NCBI RefSeq assembly: GCF_932526225.1
Contig: NC_064042.1
Location: 6,133,540 to 6,193,539 of the forward strand
Reading direction: 5' to 3'
Source of the DNA: Nematostella vectensis
Lineage: Eukaryota > Cnidaria > Anthozoa > Actiniaria > Edwardsiidae
Length of the DNA: 60,000 nt
How positions within the stretch are numbered: the first letter of the stretch is position 1; every line of letters starts with the position of its first letter. Both the position numbers and the translations under genes were made by a program. This document shows positions 28,126-40,895 of this stretch, in pieces. Under the pieces are notes generated by a model, which was given only the letters and a program-made list of their open reading frames with translations, was not told the origin of the DNA and searched no databases.

Positions 28126-31100
28126 CTGAAAAGAATTGTAATCATATACTGTATTTATATTTTTCATTTAGGAAATGTTATAAGATTTTGGTTAGTAGAT
28201 GGGTATTGACACAATCGAATTTATTGAATTTAAGGAGAGGGGCGTAAGGGGGTTCGAACACTGCACAGAAACCGCACAGAAAAACGCCAAAACCGTCAAA
28301 ATAAGTCGATAATCGTAAACCGCGCAGTCTAGAGATACCGCTGAATAAAATAACAAAAAAACGAAAAACTGCGCCACATTTAATGCAAAACCACATCACC
28401 GCAAACCCTTACGCCCCCCTCTTTAAGAAATGATTTATAAGACTTATAAGGTCATTTCTTCACAATATACGTAAGAAATCAATAACAAAGGTGTGGCTGA
28501 CGATCCCTCTTTAAAATTTCAATTGGCTGCCGAAGGACTGAAATAGACCCCATGTATCCGCTAAAACAGCTACAGCGGAACCTGGATTTTACGATATGCC
28601 TCGGGAGAAAGAAATTTTATTTTATTAGGTCTTCGATTTTACGATACAAAGGAAAATCCATTGAAATAAGGTTTTAGCGAGGTCGGGTTAATTATCAACT
28701 TTTACAAAATAATATTGTAACAGTACTCTGTGGAAGGCTGTTAAGTTACTCTTTGTACGACTGTAATCTGTTTTTAACAAGATCTGTCAAGTCAAAAAAA
28801 TCGATTAACTGTACTGTAGTTGTCTGTTGTCATTAGTTTTTCTCTCTAGCTTGATAGACAGAATCTGTAATATCGTTGTTTACAATTACACTCGGGAGAA
28901 CAGATTTATATCGTAAAATCGAGGTCATTTCTTGTACATTCCACTGAATTTCCGCCAGGAGAAAGGAACGACATAATAAAATCGAGGCTATCGTAAAATC
29001 CAGTATCGTAAAATCCAGTTTCACTGTGTTACAATAGTTTGGTTTTGAAAGAGAACTCGACTATTATAGTACCTGAATTTGGGAATTTTCCACTCCATCC
29101 ACATTTGATCTACAATTAATAAAGAACGATTGCTAGAAATATGGTCTAGAAAATATAGGACTTTATAAATATATGAATAAAATTACTATACCTTGGCCTC
29201 TTCTCTGTTCCTGCGGAAATGAAAAAGGTATAAAGTTATTTGGCATTAAATCTAAGATAATATAAGTGGAATCTCTATTAGCGGGCACGTCTGGTGTCCT
29301 TGGATACCATTACTCCGGGACCCGGGACGGATCGTTGATAGCTGAACGATCTGTATGTGTGGACAATTAAATCACTTTTTACCTGATTTCTTGCATCGTA
29401 GGAAGTAGGTAATGGTTGCAGCATTTAACAGAAGCAACAGGGCAACTGTGACAGCCAGACCGATAATAACGGAATCTTGGTTAACGACTTCGATAACTGA
29501 ATTAAATCATAGAAATGTCATACAAATTGTAATTTGAAAGAGAACATTATGGAACTCTCGCAATGACAAAACACAAGCTGGAGATTGTGGTAAAGATCTT
29601 CAGTGATGGATAACCCCCAGAGGGGGACTCTTAGAAAAGAAGACGGGGGTAGTCGCCGGCATCCTTTAGGGTATAAAATTCGACCAACTACTATTCCTAA
29701 GGGGGTGCTTGAGGGTTTTTTTTTTTCAATTCTGTTTTCTCTTAGGGTATAAAAGGGTATCTATTAGGGGTAATAATTTCTGTTGTTCACGCCCAAAGTG
29801 CCCTCCCTTAGGGTTAAAATCGATTTCGGCGACGACGATCACCCCATCCTGTGGTGGTCGCGATGGTCGCGTGCCCATATATCACGTGACTAGCACATGT
29901 TGCTCCTGTTTGGGTGGTCCTGATGGTCACGTTTCTATCATTATACGTACTGTGTGGATAGCACTGTTGTAACTTGACCATCATACACGTACTGTAACGG
30001 TGGCAATGATGGTCACGTGACCATCATGCGCACTATGATGTGGTCCTGATGATCACGTGACTAGCACACGTACCTGTGGGGGTGGTCCTAATGGTCATGT
30101 GACTAGCACACGTACCTGAGGGGGTGGTACTGATGTACACCGTGTCACGCCTCGTGTTTCCCCGCACCGACACAGTGACCTCCACCTCGTACAGAGTGTC
30201 AGGCTGAAGATCATCCAACACGCACGACAGCGAGGCTGAACTAATAGAGCCTGATGACGTCAGCCAATCACGTGATGCTCCAGCTAGAGGTCTAGCGCGC
30301 ATTGTGCACTGCGCATCACCCGAAGGGTTTGACCACGTGACCGCTATATGTTGTGACGTAGTTGTGACATCGAAAAACTCTGGAAGTGGCGGCAGTTGGA
30401 CTGAGAAAGAATGAATTGGAGAAGATACATTTAAGGTTTAATTTTTTTCTTTGCTAGAATAACATAATTTTTTTTAATGAAACACGAATTTAACACAAAG
30501 CTCACAGTCTCTCTTGTTTCCCGGGCAAGATCTTGAGCATACTACTGCAATTGACAACTCTCAGAACTATGGATACCGCCAGACAGGGAACCACTATAAA
30601 AAGCCTACCGCTCATTTTTATACTTGAAGAATCGACAGAAAGGCCATAGAATTTCGTCTTCTGGAGCAGAGTTTCCTTAAGAGACAGGAAAGGATTTGTT
30701 ATATTTGCAGTGAGGACGAGAGAGACGTCAACAACAAGGCTGCCATCCCTAAAACAAGAACAAGTCACTTGGTCAGATGATAGAAAAAGCCCACCGTAAT
30801 CATGGATAGTGGATAAGCAATACCAAGATATTTAGCTTGCAACCTGCGGAGGGGAGCTCAGCGGATAAAGGAAATGGAGGATGGGAATAACAAACATGTG
30901 GAGTAAGGCCTTATAGTGCTACGCGCGCTACCGTAGACACTCAAGTTAAACGAATATAGCCAACTTAAATCACAGTTCTGATTGATAAAAACTTGATTTC
31001 GTCGTGCTCTCGTGTGCGCTCAAGCAAGTCTTTGCCTCGCTGATTGGCCGAGGAGGGGGAGGGGTGCGCAATCATAGGTATTATATGAAATAAGCATAGT

Positions 31101-34100
31101 ATTTGAAGATTCCATAATATGAAACGACCCTTCTTTTGGCCGTCAAAGGGGGTGCGCGCGGACCCTGCGCACCCCCTTGACGTACCCTGCCCACCCTCTG
31201 CTTACGCGCCTGCATTAGGTTTCTCACATCCTCATTTGTTTGAATTAGTTGACTTACAAAGATTTCCAGGTGGCCATGCTAGCGCGCGTCAAGGTGTAAA
31301 ACCTTAAACTAAAAAGTCTCAAACATACCTGTATGTTACTGATAATGTGTCAAGACAAGCAGAATCAAAACTCTCTTTGATCTAGAAATAAATCCAATGC
31401 ATTTTCATTGATAACAATTGTATTGTACTAAGCCCGATGATAGAATTTATGGGTGGGAGTAAGTTGTCGTTTCTTGTCTACGCCTTGCACGGTCATCAAT
31501 CCTATGATAACATCTAGTGCAAAACTGAGAACGTGTGAGTCTACGGCCCTGGCACAAGGATAAAGGCAAGAAGGGAAGAGGCATGATACCATAAAAAATC
31601 AACGAGGTACGTATCGTCATGAATGCCACATACCGATTTGATAATCCTCGCTTTGACTGCAGCGCTCGGTGGATATCGCTCGTTAGTCACTCTGAAGCTA
31701 TCATTCCGGATGTATTCGGAATCAGCGACAGCTAGAATGACAAAAACTTGAGACAAAACTTGCTTATTTGTGTTTTTTTTAGCACAGAAGAAAAAACACT
31801 TGCTTATTCGTATTTTTTAACACAGAAGAAAAAAAAGAGTCATTTCTATACTGCATGTAAGTGAAATAAATAGCCAAAAAAGACGTGAAATCATGATTCT
31901 GGTAATTATGATTTAGTGTCTTTTTAAGCTATTTTTGGCATTAGCGTGTATCCAGAATTTGAGCAAAAGTAATATTTGTGATTTCCAAGTCATTTAAAAA
32001 TATTTTCATAAAGTACCTACCAATAGTGTACGTGTTCTCGGTCCCTGGGAAGCCTTCAGCTCGACATTTCACCTCACTCACATCCGGGTCCGGTAAATCC
32101 ACCCTGTACGATATGACACTGCCATTCGAGTGTGCGACGAGTCCTCTGTAAGACGCGTGGCCACTGTTACAAATGATGTTGGGAGGTGAGGCGGTGTTGG
32201 TCTCGAGGGACAGGATGATGAATCCCGGGGAGGACGAACATTTTAGCGTTTGTTGGTCCATGTTGACATCTGAAATCACGAGCAAACATCTAATTACTTA
32301 GATAAGAAAAGATCAAAACTTATAAGAGACGAATCTTTGTATTGATCCTGTGAACTATTCGCGATGCACACAAACAATATTTGGACATTTTAACAAATCA
32401 TGGCGATTCTTTACTCGCACAATTGAGAAGTCGCCGCTACTGCACTAATCATGACAAAATCTAAGTTAAGATTAGGGCAGTGGCTCTAGTCAACTACGAA
32501 AAAAAACCCGCAGGTCAACCGCGCAGTCAAATCTTACAAAACAACATCCCTCAAGTAAGTAGAAAAAATAGAGCATCTACGGCTAGAATTGTATTCCTGA
32601 TGTGGTTGAAATCTTTTAGATCAATCTGAATTAAGCAATAAGACTGCCAGTTATCATATCTTCTCAAGATTCTCTGGTAATTATGATGGCTGATCTGAGT
32701 GACACTCACAGTCGACTCCAATGTATGTGACAGCAGACACCACGTTACACGTGTTGTTGATAGTACACGTGTACACCCCTTCGTCCGTCCTGTTTATTGA
32801 CTGTATCATCAGTGTTTGTCCCTCTCCCACGAGAACACCGTCTTTGGTCCATCTTATCTCGTGTGAATCCAGTTCATTAGCCGCGCATGTCAACTGAACA
32901 GTGGATTTCTCCGTGAACCTCGTGCCATTAATAGGTAGGATAGACGCAGTCTTCAGCGGCTCTGAAGAGGAGAAAGATAATACACGAATATATATAAGAA
33001 AAAAGCAGAAAAACAATCGACAGTTGAATTTAATGTTATGTATCGGTGACTCCGTCTCCTGTAAGCGTTTCAAAATTTTTACGTTACGATTTGACAAGGT
33101 GTGACTTGTTGAGACGCCAAAAAATCATTACTTGTATAATTCTCAATTCAATTCGTGTATTACCTTGCACGTGAATTCTGACACTTCTGTGTTCGCCTTC
33201 TCCCACTTTATTGCTTGGTGCGCATGTGTAGAGATGATATCCCAGCATGCTTAGTGACACGTTAAATAGACCAATGGTGTTGTTGGCCAGCGGTTGATTG
33301 TTGATGCGTAGAAAGTATCGGGTGTCATTTGGTTTGGCGACCGCTGAACAGTATAGGGGTATCGCGGACCCATAGCAGTAGGAACTTGTCAATAGCACCA
33401 ATTGGGTGTTTTCTGGTTTGTCTGAGAGGACAGAAAAATGTCATCACCTAGAACTTTACATTTGAACACGTGCATGGACGTGTATGTCATAAACGTGTAT
33501 GACAAAGATGACAGGTTGTGTATGTTTACAGTTGATTTTTTTTTGCATTAAAATAAAAATATAACTAACGAGTGTAAGAATCAGAGCCATTTACATATTT
33601 CCAGTTGATAAGATTTTTGGCAAAGATGAAAGACCTCAATTAATTAAACCAAAATCAAGGGCCCACCCTCCGAGATCTCCTGGGCTTAAGACCCTACCCG
33701 TCCACCCACGGACCAATTCCCTTTGTAGAGGAAAAGGTGTGAATTGGCCATTTCAGCTATAAGCATGCGCTCGCACTCACCATGGGAACCTACCTCAACT
33801 ACCGGCATGCAGCGCGCGCTTTGTTTGATGTAAGCTTAAAAAAGCGCGCGCTGCATTCTGGTAGTTGATGCAGGTTTCTATGGCTATGCGCGCGCAAACT
33901 TATAGCTGGAATGGCCTATTTTATCTAGAACTACATCGTGTCAAAAAAGCGTACGTTTTTTGAGGTTAGCGATTAGTACTTACAGAGAACATCAAGATCT
34001 AGTCGGTCATATCCAATGTTTTCGACGCCATTTAATGTTACTCCACAAAAATATATTCCTCCGTCTTTTCGGTGAAGTGGACTCAATTTTAGATACCGTC

Positions 34101-37100
34101 TCCAGATTGGCACCAAATCAATCGTCTTGCCATCTTTAACCATAGTTAAATTGTCGCGGTATCTCCAGCTTACATAGCATTCTAAGTATAGTGTTTCGCC
34201 CTCAGTAGAACTCCCAAAATACCAAAAATGAATCCATGTAGCAGCTATAAAAAAAATAATAAATAAAGTTAAACATAAAACATAATAGCGTGGTAGTTAA
34301 CACGTCGTGGAAAGGAACCCGGAAGCATATTACAATTACCACTCGCACCCATCAAATTTCACATGTTGTTGTTAGTGTTGATATATATAAAAGGTGATGG
34401 TTTATATACATTTTAGCTTTTTAACTCAATTTTACCTCAGTATAGGAAACAGCATTATTTTTTAAAGCAGCTCGACATATGTTTCCAGTTTTTAGGGTAA
34501 ATAAATAAATAGATAAATAGATAAATAGATAAATAGATAAATAGATAAATAGATAAATAGATAAATAGATAAATAGATAAATAGATAAATAGATAAATAG
34601 ATAAATAGATAAATAGATAAATAGATAAATAGATAAATAGATAAATAAATAAATAAATTAATTAATTAATTAATTAAATGATATTTATTTAATATTTTAA
34701 TATTTTTTTAGAAACTACCAAAAAACGTGTTGTTTTAGTGTCGCGAAATAAATTTTTGCCAGTTTTGTGCGAATTATTTCACAACACAGGACTTTTACCG
34801 TTCAATACATTAACTGAAAACAATTTCAGATGGTTGAAGAGGGGTTATTAGTAATTCGCTTACAGCTTGGTTCAACGCTGATGGAAACTGTCACGTTCAG
34901 TCCATATCCAGCTGCACTTCTAGCCTCACAGGAAAACTCAACTTCTCCCAATACTGAAATGCTTGTTGTGAATATGCCAGTGCCGGTGTAACTCCTTGTT
35001 CCATTTGTGTAGATCATGTAATTGGTTACTGATGGATTAGCCGAGGCAATGCATCTCAAGGCAATTGTGGAGTACCTGCCTACTCTATTGCTAGACGGAG
35101 CAAGCTTGATGAGCTTTGTATTTTCTGGCTTGTCTAAAAATAATAGATCAAAATGACGCGTGACTTTAACAGTTCAATACCAGCCAGCCAGTCAGTCAGT
35201 CAGTCAGTCAGTCAGTCAGTCAGTCAGTCAGTCAGTCAGTCAGTCAGTCAGTCAGTCAGTCAGTCAGTCAGTCAGTCAGTCAGTCAGTCAGTCAGTCAGT
35301 CAGTCAGTCAGTCAGTCAGTCAGTCAGTCAGTCAGTCAGTCAGTCAGTCAGTCAACCACATTAAAGCAAGTTACCGCAGTCAATCAACCAACCAAACCAA
35401 CAGCTGTTTAAAAATTTTACACAACTATAAAGAAATGGTAGGACAGCTATAAAGAAATGGGGAGTGGCTTTAGCCCCATATATTTCGAGGCCTGCTACAT
35501 TCACTTACATTGCACGGTCAGTATCGCAGACTTAGTGTAGTTTTGTCCACAGCCATCAGTAACAGTGCACGTGTACATGCCAGACATTCTTCTGTTAACC
35601 GCTGGTATTCGGTAATAGGATGTGCCGTGCCCCACCATGTGACCCTGAGGGCTGGTCCAAGTTATGGTGGGCGAGGGAGACCCATCAGCGGAACACGTGA
35701 ATAGGGCGGCGTCAGTCTCATTGAGTATGAGTCTCAAAGGGTGGATTGCAAAGTTTCGGATGGGAACTGAAGTGCAACACATTTTGTTATTCTTTAACGG
35801 GATCTTTGAGGTTTAACATTTCGCACGTAAGTAATTTCGTCGGTAAGTAAAGGCTGATTTAGTTGTAATGCGACACTTCTACAACTCGAGTCGTTGAGTG
35901 TAAACCAACCTACGACTCCGCTACAATGTTCGACTACGTCGTAGTAAGTAATTCAGGGCTAAGACATGTCGTATAGACAAAAAAGTCAAATTCAAATTTT
36001 GTCACATTAATTATATTCAATGACTCGAGATAGTCAAAAACGTAGGTTGGTGGATCAGTTCAGGAAATCAACATTATCAAAAAGCTGCAATAGGTAAGGC
36101 TTGGCAGGCGCGTTCCTAGGATTGGCCGCCAGTCGTAGGTATCGTATGGAAAGATTATAGTATTTTCCTTACTAAAAAATGACCCACTTCTTGGCCGCTA
36201 AGGGGGGGGGGGGGTTGGGGATCTGCAAAGCAGGGTATTAATCGGCATTTGGGTTATTTCGGGGTATGGGCGAGGCTCAAGTGCTAAGGGTTCTACATTT
36301 ACCTTGCACGTGTAGTAGTGTATCTCTTTGCTGAGATGCGTCGTCACTATTATTTCCTTTAACTTGGCATCTAATGCTTTTGCTTCCAAACCCATCAACA
36401 CTGCTGCTTAGGTTTGTGAGAGTGAAATAGATCTTGAAAACTGGAAATTGGTTACTCAACTCATTCGCCATCGAGAAACGCATTACGCGGTCTTTAAACA
36501 CGGCCTCAGGTCCATTTGTCTTGCTGTACATCTTGAGTGCAGATTGCGTCCTCACTGAAACCTCGTAGATATTCACATCCGAGACGCTGTCTCCGGGGCT
36601 AAGTGTGACTTTCCATGACAAAGCTGCATCCGCACGCTCGTTGAAGCAAACTGATTTATTGTATTGCCATTGCCAATCTTGCGTTCCTTCTGTAAATGAC
36701 AAACATTCGATGCTATTAACATTAGAGGGAGTTTAGCATTTATATATCTCAACAAAAATCACCTCCCCCTTGGGTATGAATTAAGTATGCATAAGACTTG
36801 TTTGAAGTAAACAAACAAAAATATGTTGTTTCATTACACTCTTATTTCTCGCACATTTCTCCATTGGGGAAAAACATATTTTGAAGGCGTTTTGCAATCA
36901 AAATTTAATAGATTTTACTTTGCTATTTTATTTTATTTCATTTGTTAAAGCTAAAAAATAGAGAAAACAACAACTGCAATAACAATCATTTTTTAAGTCT
37001 GGAATAAAATGTTCACCAAAAAGATTATAAAAATTATGACCTTAGTAAGAGTTCAATTGGCAAAGTTCCACTAGCAAAGAGCAACATTTTGTTCTATTGA

Positions 37101-37666
37101 TCACTTTATTAAATTAAGTTTGTTAGCTGTTATGTAAAAACAAATCCGTTTTTACGGAAACATTTTATTGACTTTTTGTCTTATTGCTACCCTGGGTACC
37201 AGATGCTCCGAACTTAGAGCCGCGAAGCGGCGTCGACGCCGCTTCGCGGCTCTAGCGGAGTTCGAAGCCTCTGGTACCCAGGGTATCTTATTGCATGATC
37301 AAGAATGTTTTTATTGCCATGTCTTCTCATTAATACTACTAGTATTTGAATAATTTGGATATTTTAGATTCGATTTGGATATTTTAGATTGTATTGTGAT
37401 TTTGTTTCCAGTTAGAGCCGGTTTACGTCATTTAATATCTTCACGGTAAATGATATTGGTACATGACCTACTAATATACGGCGGAACACTTGAGAATAAA
37501 GGAACACAGGAGAATAAGCATTTGGTAGATTAAAGGAACTTGATTTAACAAAGATGGTGTGCATTTACCAGGTCGCTATCACGTTCTTACCTGCACATTG
37601 TAGTTCCCACATCTTAACAGCAACAAGAAAAGCTATGAGCTTTGAGTTTGTTCCTAAAAATATCAT
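27574..37666 (-). CDS. IgR-A: Ig/SEA/FN3 single-pass receptor with ITAM-like tail
   Basis: Sixteen exons, transcript order: 37666-37591 (signal peptide MIFLGTNSKLIAFLVAVKMW), 36689-36303 (V-set-like), 35766-35509, 35133-34864, 34244-33984, 33421-33164, 32961-32710, 32269-32021 (six further Ig-like), 31731-31634, 31381-31329 and 30748-30609 (SEA domain, core RDGSLVVDVSLVL), 30400-30116 (FN3), 29496-29383 (TM helix then RCKKS), 29210-29192, 29109-29073, 28125-27574 (tail). All phases join, giving 1102 aa with no stop. Rough residues: D1 26-154, D2-D7 155-670, SEA 671-767, FN3 768-862, TM about 870-895, tail 919-1102. Extracellular exons are mostly phase 1-1. Tail tyrosine motifs are YESM, EYDTV, YQSL-x9-YASL and YENL. 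The family is not one I can name. A cell-surface recognition role is inference. Confidence 0.88.
28573..29026. mobile_element. pogo/Tc1-like non-autonomous element
   Basis: The left end CAGCGGAACCTGGATTTTAC is mirrored by a right end whose complement reads CAGTGAAACTGGATTTTACG. Further TCGTAAAATC copies lie inside each end. CAGTG starts and ACGATA repeats resemble pogo/mariner termini. No transposase frame survives. It sits in the 5' part of the last IgR-A intron. Confidence 0.65.
29845..30116 (-). repeat. 42-bp tandem repeat copied from the FN3 exon end and its donor
   Basis: On the transcribed strand the FN3 exon ends ACCACCCCCTCAG then GTACGTGTGC. The next unit, 42 bases on, reads ACCACCCCCACAG then GTACGTGTGC, another perfect donor at 30073. 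Five further, decaying boundaries lie near 30033, 29993, 29951, 29905 and 29848. Since 42 is 14 codons, use of the second donor adds 14 residues (GTCASHMTIRTTPT) in frame. Confidence 0.9.
33746..33916. mobile_element. MITE with GGCCATTCCAGCTATAAG ends, copy 2
   Basis: Same structure and interior as the 12690-12858 copy: GGCCATTTCAGCTATAAGC at the left, TATAGCTGGAATGGCC at the right, ACCATGGGAACCTACC and GCGCGC runs within. It lies in the IgR-A intron between Ig domains 4 and 5, beside the divergent domain-4 exon. Confidence 0.85.
34498..34660. repeat. (AGATAAAT)n microsatellite
   Basis: About nineteen near-perfect 8-bp units followed by AAAT and TTAA runs, in the IgR-A intron between Ig domains 3 and 4. 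Confidence 0.95.
35188..35354. repeat. (CAGT)n microsatellite
   Basis: About 41 perfect CAGT units in the IgR-A intron between Ig domains 2 and 3. It yields spurious Ser-Gln-Ser-Val reading frames. Confidence 0.97.
37188..37285. mobile_element. 98-bp near-perfect palindromic element with 9-bp target duplication
   Basis: The ends TACCCTGGGTACCAGA and TCTGGTACCCAGGGTA are perfect inverted repeats. The centre (GCCGCGAAGCGGCGTCGACG onward) is a perfect palindrome around 37237, leaving only short mismatched patches. TCTTATTGC flanks both sides, consistent with a 9-bp target-site duplication as in Mutator-type elements. It sits in IgR-A intron 1. Confidence 0.85.
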
Positions 37667-37800
37667 GGCTGCCTTGATATAATCAGACGAAAACCTCGGT
37701 TATGGTTTACTACGCATAATTTATATTAACCTTCTGACATTGTTGCCATGGAACTCTTTCCGAGAAAACGTCATCAGACCCGGAAATAAAAGTTGAAAAA
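37667..37800 (-). promoter_or_regulatory. IgR-A 5' flank, conserved with IgR-B
   Basis: The minus strand carries TTTCCGGGTCTGATGAC, then CCATGGCAACAATGTCA, then TTTTCGTCTGA and ATCAAGGCAGCC before the ATG. The same blocks in the same order precede IgR-B (49159-49273). Conservation here, where nearby introns have diverged, suggests a shared promoter. Confidence 0.6.
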
Positions 37801-39539
37801 CTTTTTGGCTAAAATAAAGCATTTACAGTCCAGAATTTCTCGTGTACATACTGTATACTAAAACGCATACATGTACTCTTCGTATGTTAAAGTACCTGGT
37901 GGAAATGAATGTAAAATGAAGTTTTATTCCTCAAAGTGTGTGTAGCGTCGATACAACACAGGCGGCCCAAATGCCACCTAAAGGGTCACGTGTTGTTGTT
38001 GTTGAGTGTGTGGGAACGAGAATGGAGAAGAGTCAGACAAGCAATGTACGTTGACAAGAATAAAGGCTCAAGAGTCGTAAGTTTATTTCGCGTTAGATTT
38101 TTATATTGAGCTATTGACTGTAATTATGTATTTTGTTTATGTTTAGTTTTAATATTACATGCGAACACGCGTATCACGAAGAATAAAAGCGGCGCAAGGT
38201 GCTAAGCTGGATGGCACGTGAACGAGTTGTCGTATTATTGGAAACTCTTGCGGACTTTGATTTAGAGAACTCACACACCACTACAGTGTGATATCTGCCC
38301 ATTCGATGCCAAAATAGATAAATATCGCAATGCAAATTCCATGAAGTCCAAATATTTGAGAATATCTTGCTTGTGACGTATAAACGCATCTTTCGTCGGT
38401 TGGTTATATTCTAATTTGACTGCTGTTGTGAGGTAATGGCTCGACACGCCAATTACTGGTTATGAGTAACCTGGGGTCCTCGGTCCAACTATCCTAACGC
38501 CCATGGTTGAGTACGATGTTTTCTAGATCTATGCTGCCTTGTCTTTGTCAATATTGAAGAATTGTCATCTTTTGCTTAAAGGGCAAAAAATTCGCATACA
38601 AAACCAAAATAGTCTTATAGAGAATGAAGTGATTAGTGAATTGCATCAAATTTCACGCGAAAAAGCGATAATTGAAATTGAAACGTGGAATTCATGAATT
38701 GGTGATGAATAATTCAAGTGTATGTTGGCATGTCAAAAACTATTTTTTTATACAACAAATTTAACCAAAATAAAATTACTATTATCTCGTTCGATTACAA
38801 TTGATATGCTCTACATTTTACTTTCCTGGTCAACGCTTTGCAGTAGTCTATTAAAAACACTTAGGGGATGTTCATATCAGAAAATCCCTCGTAAACGTTT
38901 ACATATATATAATGGGGACCGCAGGAAGAGCAAGAGAGCAAGTTTATTCTTGAGGACGATTTGAGATCATGTATTAGATGGGAATTACATGTCCAGTACC
39001 AGTCATGTGATAAAAGCTTTTAGCGCGTTTTCCGTTTGATCGCATGATTCGCGAAGGACGCGAAGAGTGTCGATTTCTGATTTCTCTATTTTCAACAATC
39101 TGCAGACCAGCGGTAGATTTTTGGGCATGCGCGAGATGTTCATATGGGAGTCAATTTTTCATTTCCAGTCATGTGACCACCTCTACTCGGAGGACGCGGA
39201 GGACTCGGAGGGCGCGGAGGTTTTTTCGGCATATTTTCGACTTATATGCATTCGTGTTATTCGAAGAATTTTCGACTGAATCTCTTTCTACCCTAATATA
39301 TAGATTTAGGCACTGCCTAAAAGCGGAGCCAGCATTGAACACCTTTTGTGTTGACTGATCGAGGTATTTTTGGGGGATCTAGGATCCTGCTCTTTACTTA
39401 GATTTATTTATTGTACCAACCAAATGGATCCAGGCCTTATTCAATAATTTAAATTATGCAGTACATCAAAGTTAACAAACACAATTCCTGGTGTGAATAT
39501 GGCTGTCAAAGTTGTCAAGAGTCTAATGGTAAATTCTTA

Positions 39540-40895
39540 TGTCCCATCATAGAAGTTCCATTATGAATATTTTTTTTTAGTCAATACAATACTCTGACAA
39601 GCTTTGCCCTTGTGCAGAAAATGTCATGGATGTAACAGCATTCCAAAGATTCAAAATAATATATTTAGACTGTTTAGATGCCATACTGTAATTTTTATGT
39701 ATTGATTTAGAGGCGATTCTCTCCTTCATTGGACCGAATATTCAAAAAAATGTCTGGAAATTAAAATCCAAAAATATATCTCCTTCATGCATTACATATT
39801 GGTGCACCCCCCTTTACCACATAGTGGCCTTGTTGTTGGTGGCCTACTCCCAAATGAATGCAATGAAGAAAAAACAGATTGATTTTGGAAGCAAACCCTA
39901 AAAAAACATCCAAGGCATCACTGACAGTGCTAAAATGCTAACTTCTAATTTCAAACCAAGCCCTTTCATTGATCTATGTTTGGGGTAGAGAGGAAGTTGA
40001 CTCAACTTGAAAGGTTTGGTGAAAAAAATATAACAGTAATGAAAATAATTTGATTGAGCATTTCTTGACATTTCCCCTTTCCCATTATCTTAACCCTTTC
40101 ACCACCACAGGCCTCTAAAGAGGCCATGTCTATGCTATCCAAGCTATGTGAACAGAATTCTATTATTGAAAAAGAACAAGGTTGTTGCTAGTGTTATAAA
40201 GTTTGAGTATCTTGCCCTAAAAAACCCTTTCCCTTAATAAAAGTTCCATTAATGTACATTAAAGCTACATTCTGACAAGCTTTGTCCTTGCGAAGAACAA
40301 TGGATGAAACAGGATTTCAAAGATGGAATATAGTGTCATACACAATTGAATACTGAAGTTTTAATGTACCATTTTTAGTGGTGATTTTCCATCCCCATGG
40401 GATATAATATCAATAATATACATCCAGTAATGCATATTTTGGTGTTTTGAGAAACCCTGGATCCAACTATTCCAATGAAATAAATCTAAAATACCTCTAA
40501 AAAAACCTATAAAATAAATGTAATGGGAAAGAGACTAAAAATAAGATATAAGTGAGAGTACTAAATGAAAATTACTAATTTAAAAATCAAATCTGTTCAT
40601 TAATTTATTTTTGGTGTAGAGGGTGTAGAGGGGAAATAGCAAAGAGCATCAATTGCATAAAAATAGTCAACAGGGAGAAGAAAAAGGAGGAAATATGACT
40701 CTTCTTTAAATGTTTGAAAAGAAAATATAATAACAATAATGTGATAATTATATTCAGTCCTTTTCTAAAATATCCCCTTTCACATTATCTTTAGGTTGAT
40801 AGAAAACTGTTTTCTTTACAGATTTATTATTTAAAAAGCAAAAGTTTGTTTTTAGTTTTATATTATATGAGTATCTTGTTCTAAAAAAACCTATT
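39540..40895. repeat. Ancient tandem duplication, unit about 0.69 kb
   Basis: Matching landmarks recur in order about 690 bp apart: AGAAGTTCCATTA / AAAAGTTCCATTA, CTCTGACAAGCTTTGCCCTTG / TTCTGACAAGCTTTGTCCTTG, CCCCTTTCCCATTATCTT / CCCCTTTCACATTATCTT, and GAGTATCTTGCCCTAAAAAA / GAGTATCTTGTTCTAAAAAA. Both copies are diverged and non-coding. Confidence 0.75.

Noticed and set aside
28240-28270. B-box-like GGTTCGAAC as a tRNA
   Set aside because: No A box or cloverleaf around it; the same sequence occurs in the matching IgR-B intron as part of a repeat.
35153-35452. Ser-Gln-Ser-Val repeat protein
   Set aside because: Translation of a pure CAGT microsatellite inside an IgR-A intron.
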